Part shown: positions 9,817 through 19,879 of the stretch, piece after piece
Layout: each line of letters begins with the position of its first letter
Numbering within the stretch: the first letter of the stretch is position 1
From: Pseudomonas kitaguniensis
GTDB lineage: Bacteria; Pseudomonadota; Gammaproteobacteria; Pseudomonadales; Pseudomonadaceae
Direction: 5' to 3'
Length of the DNA: 64,000 nt
Assembly (NCBI RefSeq): GCF_009296165.1
Contig: NZ_VUAZ01000007.1
Span: 1-64,000, forward strand
Position numbers and translations under genes: made by a program
Notes under the pieces: generated by a model
What the model was told of the DNA's origin: nothing
The model's input: only the letters and a program-made list of their open reading frames with translations
The model's database searches: none

Positions 9817-11304
9817 TCAGAATTTCCAGACCACGTCGACAAACGCGCGGTGCATGTAGGAGTCGACGCCGCTGCCATACGCATCGCCCGGCTTGAACAC
9901 GCCGGCACGCAAGCGCACCAGCGCCGACGGTTCGTCGACCGACTGGCTGAGCGCGGCTGGCAGCAGGCCTTTTTTGAAGTACTTGGTGACGACCAGGTCC
10001 ATCTCTTGGCCTAAGTCTTTTTTGCCGTCTTCAAGCGGCAAAGACGTGCTGGAGAGGATCGCGCCGGTCACGTCATCGGTGTTGTTTTGCACCGCGTCCA
10101 CACCGTTGCTGCCCACCGGCTTGTTGCCGTCCACGCGCCAGAACTTGTGGTACACCAGGCTTGCGTCGTAGTCCTCGCGCAACTGCCAGGACCCGAACAG
10201 GCTCATCGACTGCATGTTGTTCATTTCGCCGCGAAACGCTTCGCCGAAGCGGTGCACGCGCGATTGCGTGCCGGTCCAGTTCGAACGGTTGCTTTGCAGG
10301 CCGTTCTGCTCATATTCGGCGCTGGCGCGTGAATAGGCCGCGCCGACTTGCCACTGCGGGTCGAGGCGCAAGCGCACGCCGAGGTCGGTGGCCCAGCCAC
10401 TCACATCATCGCTGCGCTTGGCGTTTGTCGGGCGGCTGCCGTCGGCGTTCAAGGCGTTGACCGTGTCGCGGTCGCCGCGCATGCCGGTGACGCTGGCCCA
10501 GTAGTTAACGGTATTGGTGTTGCGCCAGTTATAGGCGTCGCTGTTGGCTTCGATGCCGAGCCATGTCAGGTCGCCGTTTTCGCGCTTGTCCAACGGGTCG
10601 CTGGCCACGCCCGGTTCGGCATAGTCGAGCTTGCCGTCGTCATGCGTGTGGTGGCCGCGCAGGCCGACCCAGTTGCCCGGCGCCCACTGGTAAGCGGCGT
10701 CTGCGTAGAAGTGCTGACGGTCTTTATCGACCGGCGACAGTTCTTTGAGGTCGGTGCGGTATTCGCTGAAACGCTCGGCCGCGCCGACATTCGCCTTGAG
10801 CAGCGTGGTGTCGAAGGTCCAGTTGAGTGCTTCGATATTGGTGTCGCGCCATTGGCCGTCGTCGTTGCGCAGGCGTTGGCGACCCAGTTTGAGGATTTCG
10901 CCGGGGTAGGGCGTGAAGCCGCTGTAGCCAACCCAGAACTCGCGCAGGGCCAAGTAGTTTTTCTTGGTTTTGCGGTCGTCGTTGCTCGATTGCTCGGTGC
11001 TGTCATCGGAGGACTGTTGCAGGGTGTCGGTCTCGATGATGTCGCTGGAGGCTACCGCCTGGCCCATCGCGTAGGCGCTCCACGCGCCGCTCTCGCCGTA
11101 GACCCACGGGCGCAGGTCGAGGCCGATGCCGTTAACGTCGCCGCCTTTTTGCGTGCCGAGGTCGCGGTCATCTTCGGACTGCCCGGTGATTTTTACGTCG
11201 ACGCCGAAGTTCTTGGTTTCGGTCAGCGCAGCCAGGGTCGGGCACGACCACAGCAGGGCAAAGGTCAGGCCGATACCGGCCTTGACGAATGGGTTGAGCT
11301 TCAT
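9817..11304 (-). CDS. algE: Alginate outer-membrane export porin AlgE
   Basis: Outer-membrane beta-barrel of 495 aa through which alginate leaves the cell. A signal peptide ending CPTLAALTE is followed by alternating beta-strand sequence and ends in VDVVWKF, the C-terminal Phe signature of outer-membrane proteins. Its ATG overlaps the algK stop in an ATGA (11301-11304), with GAGGAA upstream, so translation is coupled to the lipoprotein AlgK that helps insert the barrel. The family length (about 490) fits. Confidence 0.95.
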   Translation of the reverse strand: MKLNPFVKAGIGLTFALLWSCPTLAALTETKNFGVDVKITGQSEDDRDLGTQKGGDVNGIGLDLRPWVYGESGAWSAYAMGQAVASSDIIETDTLQQSSDDSTEQSSNDDRKTKKNYLALREFWVGYSGFTPYPGEILKLGRQRLRNDDGQWRDTNIEALNWTFDTTLLKANVGAAERFSEYRTDLKELSPVDKDRQHFYADAAYQWAPGNWVGLRGHHTHDDGKLDYAEPGVASDPLDKRENGDLTWLGIEANSDAYNWRNTNTVNYWASVTGMRGDRDTVNALNADGSRPTNAKRSDDVSGWATDLGVRLRLDPQWQVGAAYSRASAEYEQNGLQSNRSNWTGTQSRVHRFGEAFRGEMNNMQSMSLFGSWQLREDYDASLVYHKFWRVDGNKPVGSNGVDAVQNNTDDVTGAILSSTSLPLEDGKKDLGQEMDLVVTKYFKKGLLPAALSQSVDEPSALVRLRAGVFKPGDAYGSGVDSYMHRAFVDVVWKF

Positions 11305-12824
11305 AGGGATTCCTCGCCGTCTTCTTCTTGCAGGGCATGCAGTTGCAGCGTGTTCTGGGCCAGGCTGCCGCGCGCGGCCAGTTCCTGTTGCACCAGGCGT
11401 TGGCCTTCGGCGCGTTGCTCAGGCGTCAGCGGGGCTTCGAGTTGCGTGGCCAGCTCATTCGCCTCTGGCGTGTCCTGGGCTTTAGCCAATTGGCTAAAGA
11501 CATAGGCGTTCAATGGGTTGGGCTGGGTGCCCTTGCCTTGGGAAAACAACTGCGCGATGGCGAAGTCGGCGCTGTTCTGGCCGTTGCGTGCAGCGGTCAG
11601 CAAGTGGTCGAGGGCTTTTTGCGAATAGACCTTGCCCAAGTAGCCACGGCGGTAGATCTGGCCGAGGTAATAATCGGCGGCGACTTCCTTGCCCACGGCT
11701 TTTTCGAAATGCGCTTCGGCCGCTTTGGCATCTGCCGGCACCCACTTGCCTTCGAAGTAGAGTTTGCCCAGCACCAGCTCGGCGCGCGGCTGGTCGGCGG
11801 CGCGGCCGTTGTCCAGGTACTTCATCATCTGGTCGACGTCGCCCAGTTCCGGGAAGTCGTAGAGCAGTTGCGCCAGGCTGACCCAGGACGCCGGGTAGCC
11901 AGGGGCGATTTTTTCGAGCAGCGCCTGCGCGGTTTTTTCGTCGGTTTTGCCCAAGCTGGTATCACCCAATACACGCGCCACGCTGTCGACGCGTTGTGCG
12001 GTGACGGTGCCACGGCTGTAGCCGGCTTCCATCTGCTTGAGCAGTTCGGCTTGTTTTTCCGGCTCGGCTTTTTTCTGGTAGACCGTGGCCAGCTCGACGT
12101 AGCAGATGTCGGTGCTGTTCAGCGCGGCCTTGCAGATGCGCTCCACGTCATCCAGGTGCTGGTCGTAGGTGCCCTGAGTGCGATAGAGCAGCACTTGGGC
12201 CAGACCGGCTTCCGGGTAACCCGCTGCCTGCCATTGACTGATTTGCTGCTGGGCATTCACGTTCGGGAAGCTGTGCGGGTATTGCAGGTAGAGCATTGCC
12301 AGCGGGATCAGGGTATTGCCTTCGCCATTGGCAAAAGCTTTTTTCAGCAAGCCCTCGGCTTCGTGCTGCTCGGCCTCGGTGGCGCCCGGTTTGGCCACCA
12401 ACAGGCGGCCCAGGCGTGCCTGTGCACGCGGCGAAGTATCGGCGGCCGCGCGGTAAGTGGCTTCGGCCTGCTTGATCTGCGCCGGGTCGCGGGTGCCGAC
12501 CTGAATGTCGGCGAGGCCGACTTGGGCGTCGCTGTAGCCGAGGTTGGCGAGCTGCTGGTAATTCTGCTGCGCGGTCACCGTGTCGCCACGCTTCAAGGCT
12601 TCATTGGCCAGGCGCTGGTCGGGCAGGCCGGCGCAACCGGCGAGGCTGACGGCCAAGGCCAGCGCGCAGTACGCCGCGGCGAAGTGCGAGCGGCTCCGTG
12701 TGGGCGCTGGCTTGCCTGCGATGGCATCACCTCGGTGCATCTGAAAAACCGGGTCGCCTGCATCGCGGGCAAGCCCGGCTCCCACAGGGGGCAGTGCTAT
12801 GGTTGAAATAGGGTTCACAGGCAT
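11301..12824 (-). CDS. algK: Alginate export lipoprotein AlgK with a REP-derived N-terminal extension
   Basis: TPR/Sel1-like outer-membrane lipoprotein that guides AlgE insertion and bridges to the inner-membrane complex. The lipobox LAGC ends at Cys64, preceded by the hydrophobic core [12 protein letters not shown]. Residues 13-43 are encoded by a REP doublet (12698-12786) read in frame without a stop, which stretches the signal peptide to 63 residues where about 20-25 is normal. The start at 12824 is 8 bp after the alg44 stop; GAGG is only 2 nt from the ATG. An internal ATG (codon 29) would give a 35-residue signal peptide but has no visible ribosome site. The mature repeats look complete. 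Confidence 0.9.
   Translation of the reverse strand: MPVNPISTIALPPVGAGLARDAGDPVFQMHRGDAIAGKPAPTRSRSHFAAAYCALALAVSLAGCAGLPDQRLANEALKRGDTVTAQQNYQQLANLGYSDAQVGLADIQVGTRDPAQIKQAEATYRAAADTSPRAQARLGRLLVAKPGATEAEQHEAEGLLKKAFANGEGNTLIPLAMLYLQYPHSFPNVNAQQQISQWQAAGYPEAGLAQVLLYRTQGTYDQHLDDVERICKAALNSTDICYVELATVYQKKAEPEKQAELLKQMEAGYSRGTVTAQRVDSVARVLGDTSLGKTDEKTAQALLEKIAPGYPASWVSLAQLLYDFPELGDVDQMMKYLDNGRAADQPRAELVLGKLYFEGKWVPADAKAAEAHFEKAVGKEVAADYYLGQIYRRGYLGKVYSQKALDHLLTAARNGQNSADFAIAQLFSQGKGTQPNPLNAYVFSQLAKAQDTPEANELATQLEAPLTPEQRAEGQRLVQQELAARGSLAQNTLQLHALQEEDGEESL
12698..12786. repeat. REP doublet inside the 5' coding region of algK
   Basis: Arms GTGTGGGCGCTGGCTTGCC and GGCAAGCCCGGCTCCCAC are the same subtype as the doublet at 1925-2015. 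It lies wholly within the algK reading frame, between the start codon and the signal-peptide core, and contains no stop codon in that frame. Confidence 0.9.
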
Positions 12825-12832
12825 GTCCTCGC

Positions 12833-13999
12833 TTACAGACCGTGAGCCATGGCTTTGTTGATCAGCCAGTTCAGGGACGGGCCACGGTCGCTGGTGACTT
12901 CTACCGGGCGACCGGCGTAGGTGCTGTCCAGCGGCGCATCGGGCTTGATCTGCACACGGATGTCGGAAGACAAGTCGGCGCTGTTCAGGCTGGTGCTGCT
13001 GACGATGGTGCCGGTGCGGGTCTGTTCTTCGTCGGCCACCTGGAAGTTAACCTGCGTGCCGGGGCGCACGTCGCCGAACTGGCGATAGGTGAAGCGTGCT
13101 TCAACCGTGGCCTGGCTGCCGCGTGGCACCAGTTGGAAGATTGCATCGCCCTTGCTGGCGTATTGGCCGTCGGCGACCAATTGTTGAGCGACCACGCAAT
13201 CGCACGGCGAGGTCAGGGTGCCGGTCATTTGCTTGCCGAACAGTTCTTCAACCTTGGCCGGTTGCAGTTGGTCTTCGTCCAGATGGCCCTTGAGCACATC
13301 GAGCATGCTGGTGCTGAACGTGGCGAGTGGTGCGCCTTTGGCCGCTACCGAGTCACCTTTGAGCAGGCTTTGCACGGTGCCGTCGCGCGGCATGGTCACG
13401 TTTATGCCGGGTACGCTGACCAGGCCCGCCTGGGCGTGGCTGACGAAGTACATGCCGTACACCGATTTGAACACGAAACCGAACGCCGCCAGGCCCACCA
13501 AAAAGATCGCCAGGCTGAAGGTCACGGCGCGCAGGCGCCCGAACGCGGTCATGCCGCTGCCGCCATCCTTGACCTTGCGCGCCTTGGTGAAGTTGTCACG
13601 TTGCAGGGTGGCAAGCACGTCGCCCATCGACACGATGTCACCCGACAAATGCGAGGTGATCAAGTGGCGCAGGGTCGAGATGTCTTGCTGTTCGAGGTTC
13701 TGGAACTGGCAGCCGGTGCGGCCGTCCTGGCGGTTGTAAGAGCGAATCTGCAGCTCTACGTCCATCGCCAGGCCGAGGTTGTCGATGACGAATTGCAGGC
13801 GGCCCTTGTGCACTTCACCCACGGTCAACGGCTGGGTGGCGGTGAACGCCAGGCCGCCGGCGGAGAGGTCGATGACCCGCGCTTCGGTCGCTTTGCCGTC
13901 ATTGCCGAAAAAGCGCAACTTGGCGGGGATTTTGACCCGCGCATGTTGGCGCTGGGCTTCGGATTCGTGGACTACGTTGGCGTTTACTTGGCTGTTCAT
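12833..13999 (-). CDS. alg44: Alginate co-polymerase Alg44 (PilZ, c-di-GMP receptor)
   Basis: Inner-membrane protein of 388 aa that activates polymerisation when c-di-GMP binds. The PilZ domain has RQHAR (Arg17, Arg21) and DLSAGG (from Asp44), matching the RxxxR and DxSxxG ligand motifs. A membrane segment lies near residues 155-178. The periplasmic part is of membrane-fusion type (GTVQSLLKGDSVAAKGAPLA) and probably meets AlgK or AlgX. AAGGAA precedes the start by 8 nt. It follows alg8, the catalytic partner, by 35 bp. Confidence 0.95.
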   Translation of the reverse strand: MNSQVNANVVHESEAQRQHARVKIPAKLRFFGNDGKATEARVIDLSAGGLAFTATQPLTVGEVHKGRLQFVIDNLGLAMDVELQIRSYNRQDGRTGCQFQNLEQQDISTLRHLITSHLSGDIVSMGDVLATLQRDNFTKARKVKDGGSGMTAFGRLRAVTFSLAIFLVGLAAFGFVFKSVYGMYFVSHAQAGLVSVPGINVTMPRDGTVQSLLKGDSVAAKGAPLATFSTSMLDVLKGHLDEDQLQPAKVEELFGKQMTGTLTSPCDCVVAQQLVADGQYASKGDAIFQLVPRGSQATVEARFTYRQFGDVRPGTQVNFQVADEEQTRTGTIVSSTSLNSADLSSDIRVQIKPDAPLDSTYAGRPVEVTSDRGPSLNWLINKAMAHGL

Positions 14000-14034
14000 C
14001 AGGGCATTCCTTAAGTTAATTCAGGCTTGGCAGG

Positions 14035-15516
14035 TCAGACCATCATCAGCAACACGGCAACAAAAATGCTGCCGGCGGAGAAGGTCATGGTCCGAGACGA
14101 CCAGGTGTTGAACCAACGTTGAAAGCTGGCCAAATCGCGGGTCAGTTTGGTGTCCTGGCGGGTCCAGGACTGTTGATCAAGGCGGAAGAACACGTAGATT
14201 TTCACCAGTGCGCCCATGATCTGGTTGTAATACAGAATCACCGGGTACGCCGGGCCGATCGTGTGGCCGGAGCACGACAGCAACAGGGTCAGAATCAGGC
14301 GGGTGATGCCGATCCACAGCAGGTACGCGAGGATGAAGGCGCCGCCGTATTTGAAGGTGGCGATGATCGCCACGGTCAGGCCGAGCAGCGAGGTCCACAT
14401 CGACACGCGCTGGTCGAACAGCACGATGCTGGTGAACACACCGAGGCGGCGAACACCCAGGCCGAGGGCGCGGGAGTTCTGGCGCAGGTTGTTGCCGTAC
14501 CAGCGAAACATCAGTTTGCGGCTGGCCTTGATAAAGCTCTTTTCCGGCGGGTGTTCCACGGTGTTGATCGCGGCGTCCGGCACGTAGAAGGTGTCGTAGC
14601 CGAGGCGCATCAAGCTGAACCAGCTGGACTTGTCATCGCCGGTCAAAAACTTGAAGCGGCCCAGGCGCCAGTGTTGCAGCGAGTCGCTTTCCACGTCGGC
14701 GATAAAACCCGGGTCGGTGACCACGCTGGCACGGAACACCGACATGCGCCCGGTCATGGTCAGCACGCGTTTGGACAAGGCCATGGAGCACATGTTGATG
14801 TGGCGTTGGGCGAAGCGCAGCTTGTGCCATTCGCTCATGATGTAGCCGCCGCGCACTTCGCAGAACTCGTTGGTGGTCAGGCCGCCGACATTGCCGAACA
14901 GCTGGAACCACGGCACGGTTTTGCGCACCACGCCTTCGGCGAGCACGGTATCGCCGTCGATCACCGCAACCACCGCGCGGTCATCCGGCAGGTGGCGGGA
15001 GATGGCGCGGAAACCGAAGGCCAGGCCATCGCGCTTGCCGGTGCCGGCGATACGCACGAAGTCGAGCTTCACGTGTTCCGGCGGGTTCATGCGTTCCCAC
15101 AAGCTCTTCACCAGCAGCTCATCGGACATTTCCACCAGCGAGCAGACCACGGTGGTGGGGAAGCCGCATTCGATGGCTTCGCGAATCACCGAGCTGTAGA
15201 CCTGCGCGGTGGTCAACGCATCAATCCTGAAGCTGGTGACCATCAGGAACACATGCGAGGGGTCGGCGGCCTTGCCCAGCTTGCGCACTTTGCGCCGCAA
15301 GTGGGGGTAGACCACGTACAGGAACAGCATGCCGCGAAAGAAGTGCGTAGCACCCATCGAGTAGCGCCAGATACCCACGGCGCCAATCAGGAAGATAAAA
15401 TTCTTCGACTCGGCGTCGAACGTACTCGCCGGCAACAGCAAGGCGAGTCCCATCAGCAGGCTCAAAAACAATAGCCAGCCTGCCGACTGTAAAAGTAGGT
15501 GTTTTAACTTGGACAT
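14035..15516 (-). CDS. alg8: Mannuronan synthase, glycosyltransferase Alg8
   Basis: Family 2 processive glycosyltransferase of 493 aa in the inner membrane that polymerises mannuronate from GDP-ManA. Hydrophobic segments flank a cytoplasmic domain with VAVIDGDTV (nucleotide-sugar binding) and a TGDDKS motif. The start at 15516 ([17 protein letters not shown]) gives the usual family length; the frame is open upstream only because the repeat at 15540-15620 reads through. An ATG at 15525 is an alternative without a better ribosome site. Confidence 0.95.
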   Translation of the reverse strand: MSKLKHLLLQSAGWLLFLSLLMGLALLLPASTFDAESKNFIFLIGAVGIWRYSMGATHFFRGMLFLYVVYPHLRRKVRKLGKAADPSHVFLMVTSFRIDALTTAQVYSSVIREAIECGFPTTVVCSLVEMSDELLVKSLWERMNPPEHVKLDFVRIAGTGKRDGLAFGFRAISRHLPDDRAVVAVIDGDTVLAEGVVRKTVPWFQLFGNVGGLTTNEFCEVRGGYIMSEWHKLRFAQRHINMCSMALSKRVLTMTGRMSVFRASVVTDPGFIADVESDSLQHWRLGRFKFLTGDDKSSWFSLMRLGYDTFYVPDAAINTVEHPPEKSFIKASRKLMFRWYGNNLRQNSRALGLGVRRLGVFTSIVLFDQRVSMWTSLLGLTVAIIATFKYGGAFILAYLLWIGITRLILTLLLSCSGHTIGPAYPVILYYNQIMGALVKIYVFFRLDQQSWTRQDTKLTRDLASFQRWFNTWSSRTMTFSAGSIFVAVLLMMV

Positions 15517-15539
15517 GAGCGTCATCCGAAGGTGGTGAA

Positions 15540-15620
15540 AGCGGCTAGTTACAAGCCGCAAGCCGCAAGCTGCAATTGGCGGTGCTTTTACTCGCAGCTT
15601 GCAGCTCGAAACTTGCCGCT
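15540..15620. repeat. Imperfect inverted repeat between algD and alg8
   Basis: AGCGGCTAGTTACAAGCCGC and GCAGCTTGCAGCTCGAAACT (extending to GCCGCT) form an imperfect long hairpin rich in AAGCYGC. The sequence differs from the GTGGGAG REP type in the rest of the window, so it is a second repeat family. It fills the 113-bp gap between algD and alg8. Confidence 0.75.
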
Positions 15621-15629
15621 GCTCTTCCG

Positions 15630-16946
15630 TTACCAGCAAATGCCTTCGGTGCGGCCAGTCACGCTGGTGGCCTTGGACATGAAGCCCACCAGGTCGACCA
15701 CTTGCTTGCCGTGCGGTGCGTTATGCGCCAGGGCACGGAATTTCTCGTCGCGGTTGCCAAGGATGATCACGTCGGAGTTGTTGATCACGGCGTCGAAGTC
15801 CGAGTTGAGCAGGGACGACACGTGCGGGATCTTGCCTTCGATGTAGTCTTTGTTCGCGCCGTGCACGCGGGCATATTCGACGTTGCTGTCGTAGATGCTC
15901 AGGTCGTAACCCTTGCCAATGAGCATTTCCGCCAGCTCGACCAATGGGCTTTCGCGCAGGTCATCGGTGCCGGCCTTGAAGCTCAGGCCCAGCAGCGCGA
16001 CTTTGCGTTTGTCGTGGCTTTCGACGATGTCGAAGGCGTTCTGCACTTGCGACTCGTTGCTGCGCATCAGCGAGTTGAGCAGCGGCGCTTCCACGTCCAG
16101 CGAACCTGCGCGGTAGGTCAGGGCACGCACGTCTTTTGGCAGGCACGAGCCGCCGAACGCAAAGCCTGGGCGCATGTAGTACTGGGACAGGTTGAGGGTT
16201 TTGTCCTGGCAGACCACTTCCATCACTTCGCGACCATCGACGCCGACCGCTTTGGCGATGTTGCCGATCTCGTTGGCGAAGGTGACTTTGGTGGCGTGCC
16301 ACACGTTGCAGGTGTACTTGATCATTTCGGCGACCGCGATGTCCTTGCGGATGATCGGTGCGTCGAGTTCCTCGTACAGCGACTGCAAGACATCGCCGGA
16401 GGCTTTGTCGAACTCGCCGATGACGGTCATTGGCGGCAGGTCGTAGTCGGCGATGGCGGTGGATTCACGCAGGAATTCCGGGTTGACCGCAACGCCGAAG
16501 TCGACACCGGCTTTTTTGCCGGAGCAGTCTTCGAGGATCGGGATCACCACATTGGCCACGGTGCCGGGCAGCACGGTGCTGCGCACTACCACGGTGTGGC
16601 GGGTGGTTTTGTCACGCAGCACAAAACCGATCTCGCGGCACACCGCTTCGATGTAATCGAGTTCCAGGTCGCCGTTTTTCTTGCTCGGCGTACCGACGCA
16701 AATCATCGACAGGTCAGTATCACGGATCGCGTCGGCGAAGTTGGTAGTGCCACGCAGTCGACCGGTTTCGATACCTTGGCTCAACAGTTCGCCCAAACCC
16801 GGTTCAACGATGGGCGATTTGCCTGCATTGATCAGGTCGATCTTATCCTTTGAGATGTCCACGCCGACCACTTCATGGCCCCGTGCAGACAGGCAACCGG
16901 CACAGACTGCGCCAACGTAACCCAAACCAAATATGCTGATGCGCAT
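15630..16946 (-). CDS. algD: GDP-mannose 6-dehydrogenase AlgD
   Basis: Cytoplasmic NAD-dependent four-electron oxidation of GDP-mannose to GDP-mannuronate, the committed step of alginate synthesis. The Rossmann motif FGLGYVG is at residues 6-12. The catalytic Cys is in GGSCLPKDV, and the C-terminal UDP-binding-type domain follows. The start at 16946 ([12 protein letters not shown]) is preferred over an in-frame ATG 63 bp upstream because GAGG sits about 9 nt ahead and the family begins here; length is 438 aa. It is the first gene of the operon, with a very long leader region upstream. Confidence 0.97.
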   Translation of the reverse strand: MRISIFGLGYVGAVCAGCLSARGHEVVGVDISKDKIDLINAGKSPIVEPGLGELLSQGIETGRLRGTTNFADAIRDTDLSMICVGTPSKKNGDLELDYIEAVCREIGFVLRDKTTRHTVVVRSTVLPGTVANVVIPILEDCSGKKAGVDFGVAVNPEFLRESTAIADYDLPPMTVIGEFDKASGDVLQSLYEELDAPIIRKDIAVAEMIKYTCNVWHATKVTFANEIGNIAKAVGVDGREVMEVVCQDKTLNLSQYYMRPGFAFGGSCLPKDVRALTYRAGSLDVEAPLLNSLMRSNESQVQNAFDIVESHDKRKVALLGLSFKAGTDDLRESPLVELAEMLIGKGYDLSIYDSNVEYARVHGANKDYIEGKIPHVSSLLNSDFDAVINNSDVIILGNRDEKFRALAHNAPHGKQVVDLVGFMSKATSVTGRTEGICW

Positions 16947-17182
16947 CGCATTTACCTCAATATTAATCATGCCAATTAGATGGCCGGAGTTCATGTTTGC
17001 AAACGTCACTGTTATCGCGAAGTTAGGCGAATAGACGCCTACTTACTGCGAAACGGCAGGTTAAATAACGAGTGACTAACAATGGCACTCAAGTTGTGCG
17101 CAACGTGGCCTTGTAATTGGGGCTTGCCCTGGAATGCAGCCAGTCTTCATGGGAGAAGGGCCTGACGCCAGTGCCGCAGGGT

Positions 17183-17215
17183 ATTGATAAAGGTTATAAG
17201 CCTTTTATTATCAAT
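17183..17215 (-). other. Bulged hairpin in the predicted algD leader
   Basis: ATTGATAAAGG (17183-17193) faces CCTTTTATTATCAAT (17201-17215), giving an 11-bp stem with a 4-nt bulge and a 7-nt loop. If transcription starts near 17410, the hairpin lies about 200 nt into a 465-nt leader. No T run follows, so it is not an obvious terminator. Confidence 0.45.
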
Positions 17216-17416
17216 GCCTTGGGTTGTCCCACTGACACATTCAGGTAAGCTCGGCCTTGGCCTTATAGTGTGTGGCAAATCATCCTTGTCGCCGCTCTTA
17301 ACTATTCAATGGACAGGTGACCTGTGAGTCAAAGTTTAGCCGTGGCAACTTTGCTACTTCCGCTGGTCTTCAGGTAAGCCTTCTCTTACAGCAACAGAGA
17401 ATTTCGCTACCGGTGG

Positions 17417-17444
17417 TATGAGCGGCGGTTCAGGATGAAGTTCC
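17417..17444 (-). promoter_or_regulatory. Candidate AlgU (sigma-22) promoter of algD
   Basis: Minus strand GGAACTT (17444-17438), a 16-bp spacer and TCATACC (from 17421) resemble the AlgU/RpoE class: GAACTT about 16 bp before a TCTGA-like element. Only the -35 is a strong match. It would give a leader of about 465 nt, comparable to the long leader of P. aeruginosa algD. Confidence 0.45.
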
Positions 17445-17704
17445 TGGCCACTCATCCTGTTTGCGTAAATTTCTTGAAATATTAGAAAAGATGGCACTGG
17501 TATTATATTGATAGTACCGTCTACTTGAACCCGTAGTTATAGGGAGTTGATGCGAAGAGATGGTTTTGTGCCACTACTGTTTTGAACATCCGGTGCCACT
17601 ACGAAAAAAAATGAGAATTGTCGAATGAAATTTTTTTCATAAAGACGTACGGACGGTTTTCTTGCGTCAGATAAATGACGACCGGAGGGAGGCACGCGGA
17701 TAAA

Positions 17705-17797
17705 ACTGTGGGAGGGGGCTTGCTCCCGATAGCGGTGTTTAAGTCATAGATGCTTCGACTGACCCACCGCTATCGGGAGCAAGCCCCCTCCCACAGT
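17705..17797. repeat. REP doublet between algD region and yaaA
   Basis: Arms TGTGGGAGGGGGCTTGCTCC and GGAGCAAGCCCCCTCCCACA are perfect mates around a centre of about 50 bp. It lies beyond the 3' end of yaaA and upstream of the algD control region. Confidence 0.92.
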
Positions 17798-17855
17798 TGA
17801 CCTCAAGCAGCCTGAACAGCTGGGTATTGGAACGATCAATAGGCTGGGTATGGCG

Positions 17856-18635
17856 TTATTGGGGTGCGTGATCGCGCAAAAACACCAGGTTGTCCGGCTT
17901 GGACTGCTGCGCATCGAAGCGATAGCCCTGCACATCAAACTGCTTGAGCCTTGCCGGGTCGTTGATGCGTTCTTCAATCACAAAGCGGCTCATCATGCCC
18001 CGCGCCTTTTTGGCGTAGAAGCTGATGATCTTGTACTGGCCGTTTTTCAGGTCTTTGAACTCGGTGTTGATGATTCGCGCGTTCAGCGCCGTGCGCTTGA
18101 CCGCCGAAAAGTACTCGTTGGACGCCAGGTTCAGCAGCAGGTCGTCGCCTTGTTCGGCGAGTGCTTCGTTAAGCCATTCGCTGATGCGCGTGCCCCAGAA
18201 GGCGTAGAGGTCTTTGCCGCGCGCGTTGGCGAGTTTGGTGCCCATCTCCAGCCGGTACGGCATCATCAGGTCCAATGGGCGCAGCAGGCCGTAGAGGCCC
18301 GAGAGCATGCGCAGGTGGTCCTGGGCGTAGTTGAAATCGGCGTCGCTGAAAGTCTCGGCATTCAGGCCGGTGTAAACGTCGCCTTTAAAGGCGAGCAGGG
18401 CTTGTTTGGCGTTGGCCGGGGTGAAATCCGGTGTCCAACTGCCGAAGCGTGCGGCATTCAGGCCGCCGATTTTGTCGGATACGTGCATCAGTTCGCTGAT
18501 GTGCGCCGGGCTTAGTTGGCGCAGTTGCTCGATCAGTTCCCGGGAATGGTCCAGGTACTGCGGCTGGGTAAAGCGCTGGGTTACCGGCGGTGTCTCGAAG
18601 TCGAGGGTCTTGGCGGGGGAAATCACCATCAGCAT
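17856..18635 (-). CDS. yaaA: Peroxide stress protein YaaA (DUF328)
   Basis: Cytoplasmic protein of 259 aa of the YaaA family, which lowers intracellular unincorporated iron and limits oxidative DNA damage. The family opening [16 protein letters not shown] and the block [20 protein letters not shown] are clear, and the length is typical. It is transcribed towards the REP doublet and is divergent from the deacetylase gene at 18755, with about 120 bp for two promoters. Confidence 0.93.
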   Translation of the reverse strand: MLMVISPAKTLDFETPPVTQRFTQPQYLDHSRELIEQLRQLSPAHISELMHVSDKIGGLNAARFGSWTPDFTPANAKQALLAFKGDVYTGLNAETFSDADFNYAQDHLRMLSGLYGLLRPLDLMMPYRLEMGTKLANARGKDLYAFWGTRISEWLNEALAEQGDDLLLNLASNEYFSAVKRTALNARIINTEFKDLKNGQYKIISFYAKKARGMMSRFVIEERINDPARLKQFDVQGYRFDAQQSKPDNLVFLRDHAPQ

Positions 18636-18754
18636 GAAGTCGTCTCCTTTAATCGTGGGAGGATTCTAGGGGGTTGGGCGTTTTGACTCCACCTATGATG
18701 GCGATAGGCATGATCCGCTATGATGGGCGGTGACTCTGGAGAGGGAGACCCCGT

Positions 18755-19879
18755 GTGCGAATAGCGCTTTTATTGTCCGCGTGCCTGATAGGCTTGACCG
18801 CACACGCCGCCCCGGTGGATGTGGCCAGCCTGGACCGTGGCACCTGGCCCGAAAAACTCAGCAGCCCGGCGTTGTTCGACGTCGCCTCACGCGCCGAAAT
18901 CCTGATGTTCGCGCACAGCCTGATTGCCAGCGAAAACCAGGACGAAGCCGCGCTCAAGCAACGCCTGGGCCTGAAGATCATCAACCTGGCCGCCATTGAC
19001 GATTTGCGCCGCCAGCTCTGGCAGCGCCTGCTGGAAAACTACACGTTTGCCCAGCAAAGCTGCGAGGAAGACGCCTCGTTCTGTTACCTGGTCGAAAGCA
19101 TGGATGACCTGCGTGAGCAGGCTGGCAAGTTCGCGCTCAGCGACGACTCCTTTTATATACGCTGGGCCGGGCCCAGCCATAACTTCCATGAGCGTTACCT
19201 GGACGAGCTGCTGCGCAAAGCCGCGCTGTTCCCGCAGATCAGCAGCGAAGTCGCGCGTTTCGGCGACCACGAGCGTAATGGCGAAGCCTTCAACGACCGC
19301 ATGTTCCTGATGACCTTCGACGGCGGCCCGGCACCCGTCAGCGGCGCTACCGACTGGCTCACCGACTACCTGCGCAAACAAAAGACGAGCGCCATCTTTT
19401 TTGTGCTCGGCAGTAGCCTGCAAACCCGCGTCGAGCGCAGTTCTGCCGCGGATGTTCAGGCGCTGTATCAGGGCCAGTGCGTGGGCATACAGGGTTGGCA
19501 ATACCGTTCGCACAGCCATTGGGTCGACTGGCAAAGCTCAATCACCCGCAGCGCATCGCTGGTGCAGAACCTGATGCCGGAAAACTACATGCCGCTGTTT
19601 CGCCCGCCTTACGGCCAGCGTCGCGCCGACAGCCAGGGGTTCTTTCAATCTCAAGGTTTGCAGGTGGCGTTGTGGGACATCGACTCCCAGGACGAACCGG
19701 GCAAACTCAAGGCCGATGAGGCGCAGGAGCGAGTGCTGACCTTGATGTTGCTGTGGCGCAAAGGTGTGATTGTGTTTCACGACACCCAAGACAAGGCGCG
19801 GGTAGCGTTGCCGATGTTATTGCAGGCAACGGCGCAAAGTGGGCTGGGTTGGCAGGACTGCCGGGAGGCGTTTCGCTGA
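18755..19879 (+). CDS. Secreted polysaccharide deacetylase family protein
   Basis: The product is 374 aa and starts at GTG (18755) behind GAGAGGGAGA. The signal peptide MRIALLLSACLIGLTAHA precedes an N-terminal region of about 165 aa of unknown function. A NodB-type deacetylase domain follows: MTFDGGPAP (motif 1), SHSHW (the two metal-binding histidines), FRPPYGQRR (motif 3), WDIDSQD and VIVFHD (motifs 4 and 5). Motif 1 normally reads TFDDGP; here the second Asp, a metal ligand in the family, is Gly, so metal binding may differ. The substrate is unknown; peptidoglycan or a secreted polysaccharide is plausible. Confidence 0.8.
   Translation: MRIALLLSACLIGLTAHAAPVDVASLDRGTWPEKLSSPALFDVASRAEILMFAHSLIASENQDEAALKQRLGLKIINLAAIDDLRRQLWQRLLENYTFAQQSCEEDASFCYLVESMDDLREQAGKFALSDDSFYIRWAGPSHNFHERYLDELLRKAALFPQISSEVARFGDHERNGEAFNDRMFLMTFDGGPAPVSGATDWLTDYLRKQKTSAIFFVLGSSLQTRVERSSAADVQALYQGQCVGIQGWQYRSHSHWVDWQSSITRSASLVQNLMPENYMPLFRPPYGQRRADSQGFFQSQGLQVALWDIDSQDEPGKLKADEAQERVLTLMLLWRKGVIVFHDTQDKARVALPMLLQATAQSGLGWQDCREAFR

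Larger units (their letters stand above)
16947..17704. other. Long algD upstream regulatory region, no gene
   Basis: No credible coding frame lies in these 758 bp. The stretch is less GC-rich than its surroundings. It contains a candidate AlgU promoter (17417-17444), a bulged hairpin in the predicted leader (17183-17215), a direct repeat GTGCCACTAC at 17568-17577 and 17593-17602, a direct repeat TTCAGGTAAGC near 17240 and 17370, and ACCGTCCGTA (minus strand, 17657-17648), which matches 8 of 10 positions of the AlgR site ACCGTTCGTC. The arrangement resembles the long, multiply regulated algD promoter of P. aeruginosa. Confidence 0.6.
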
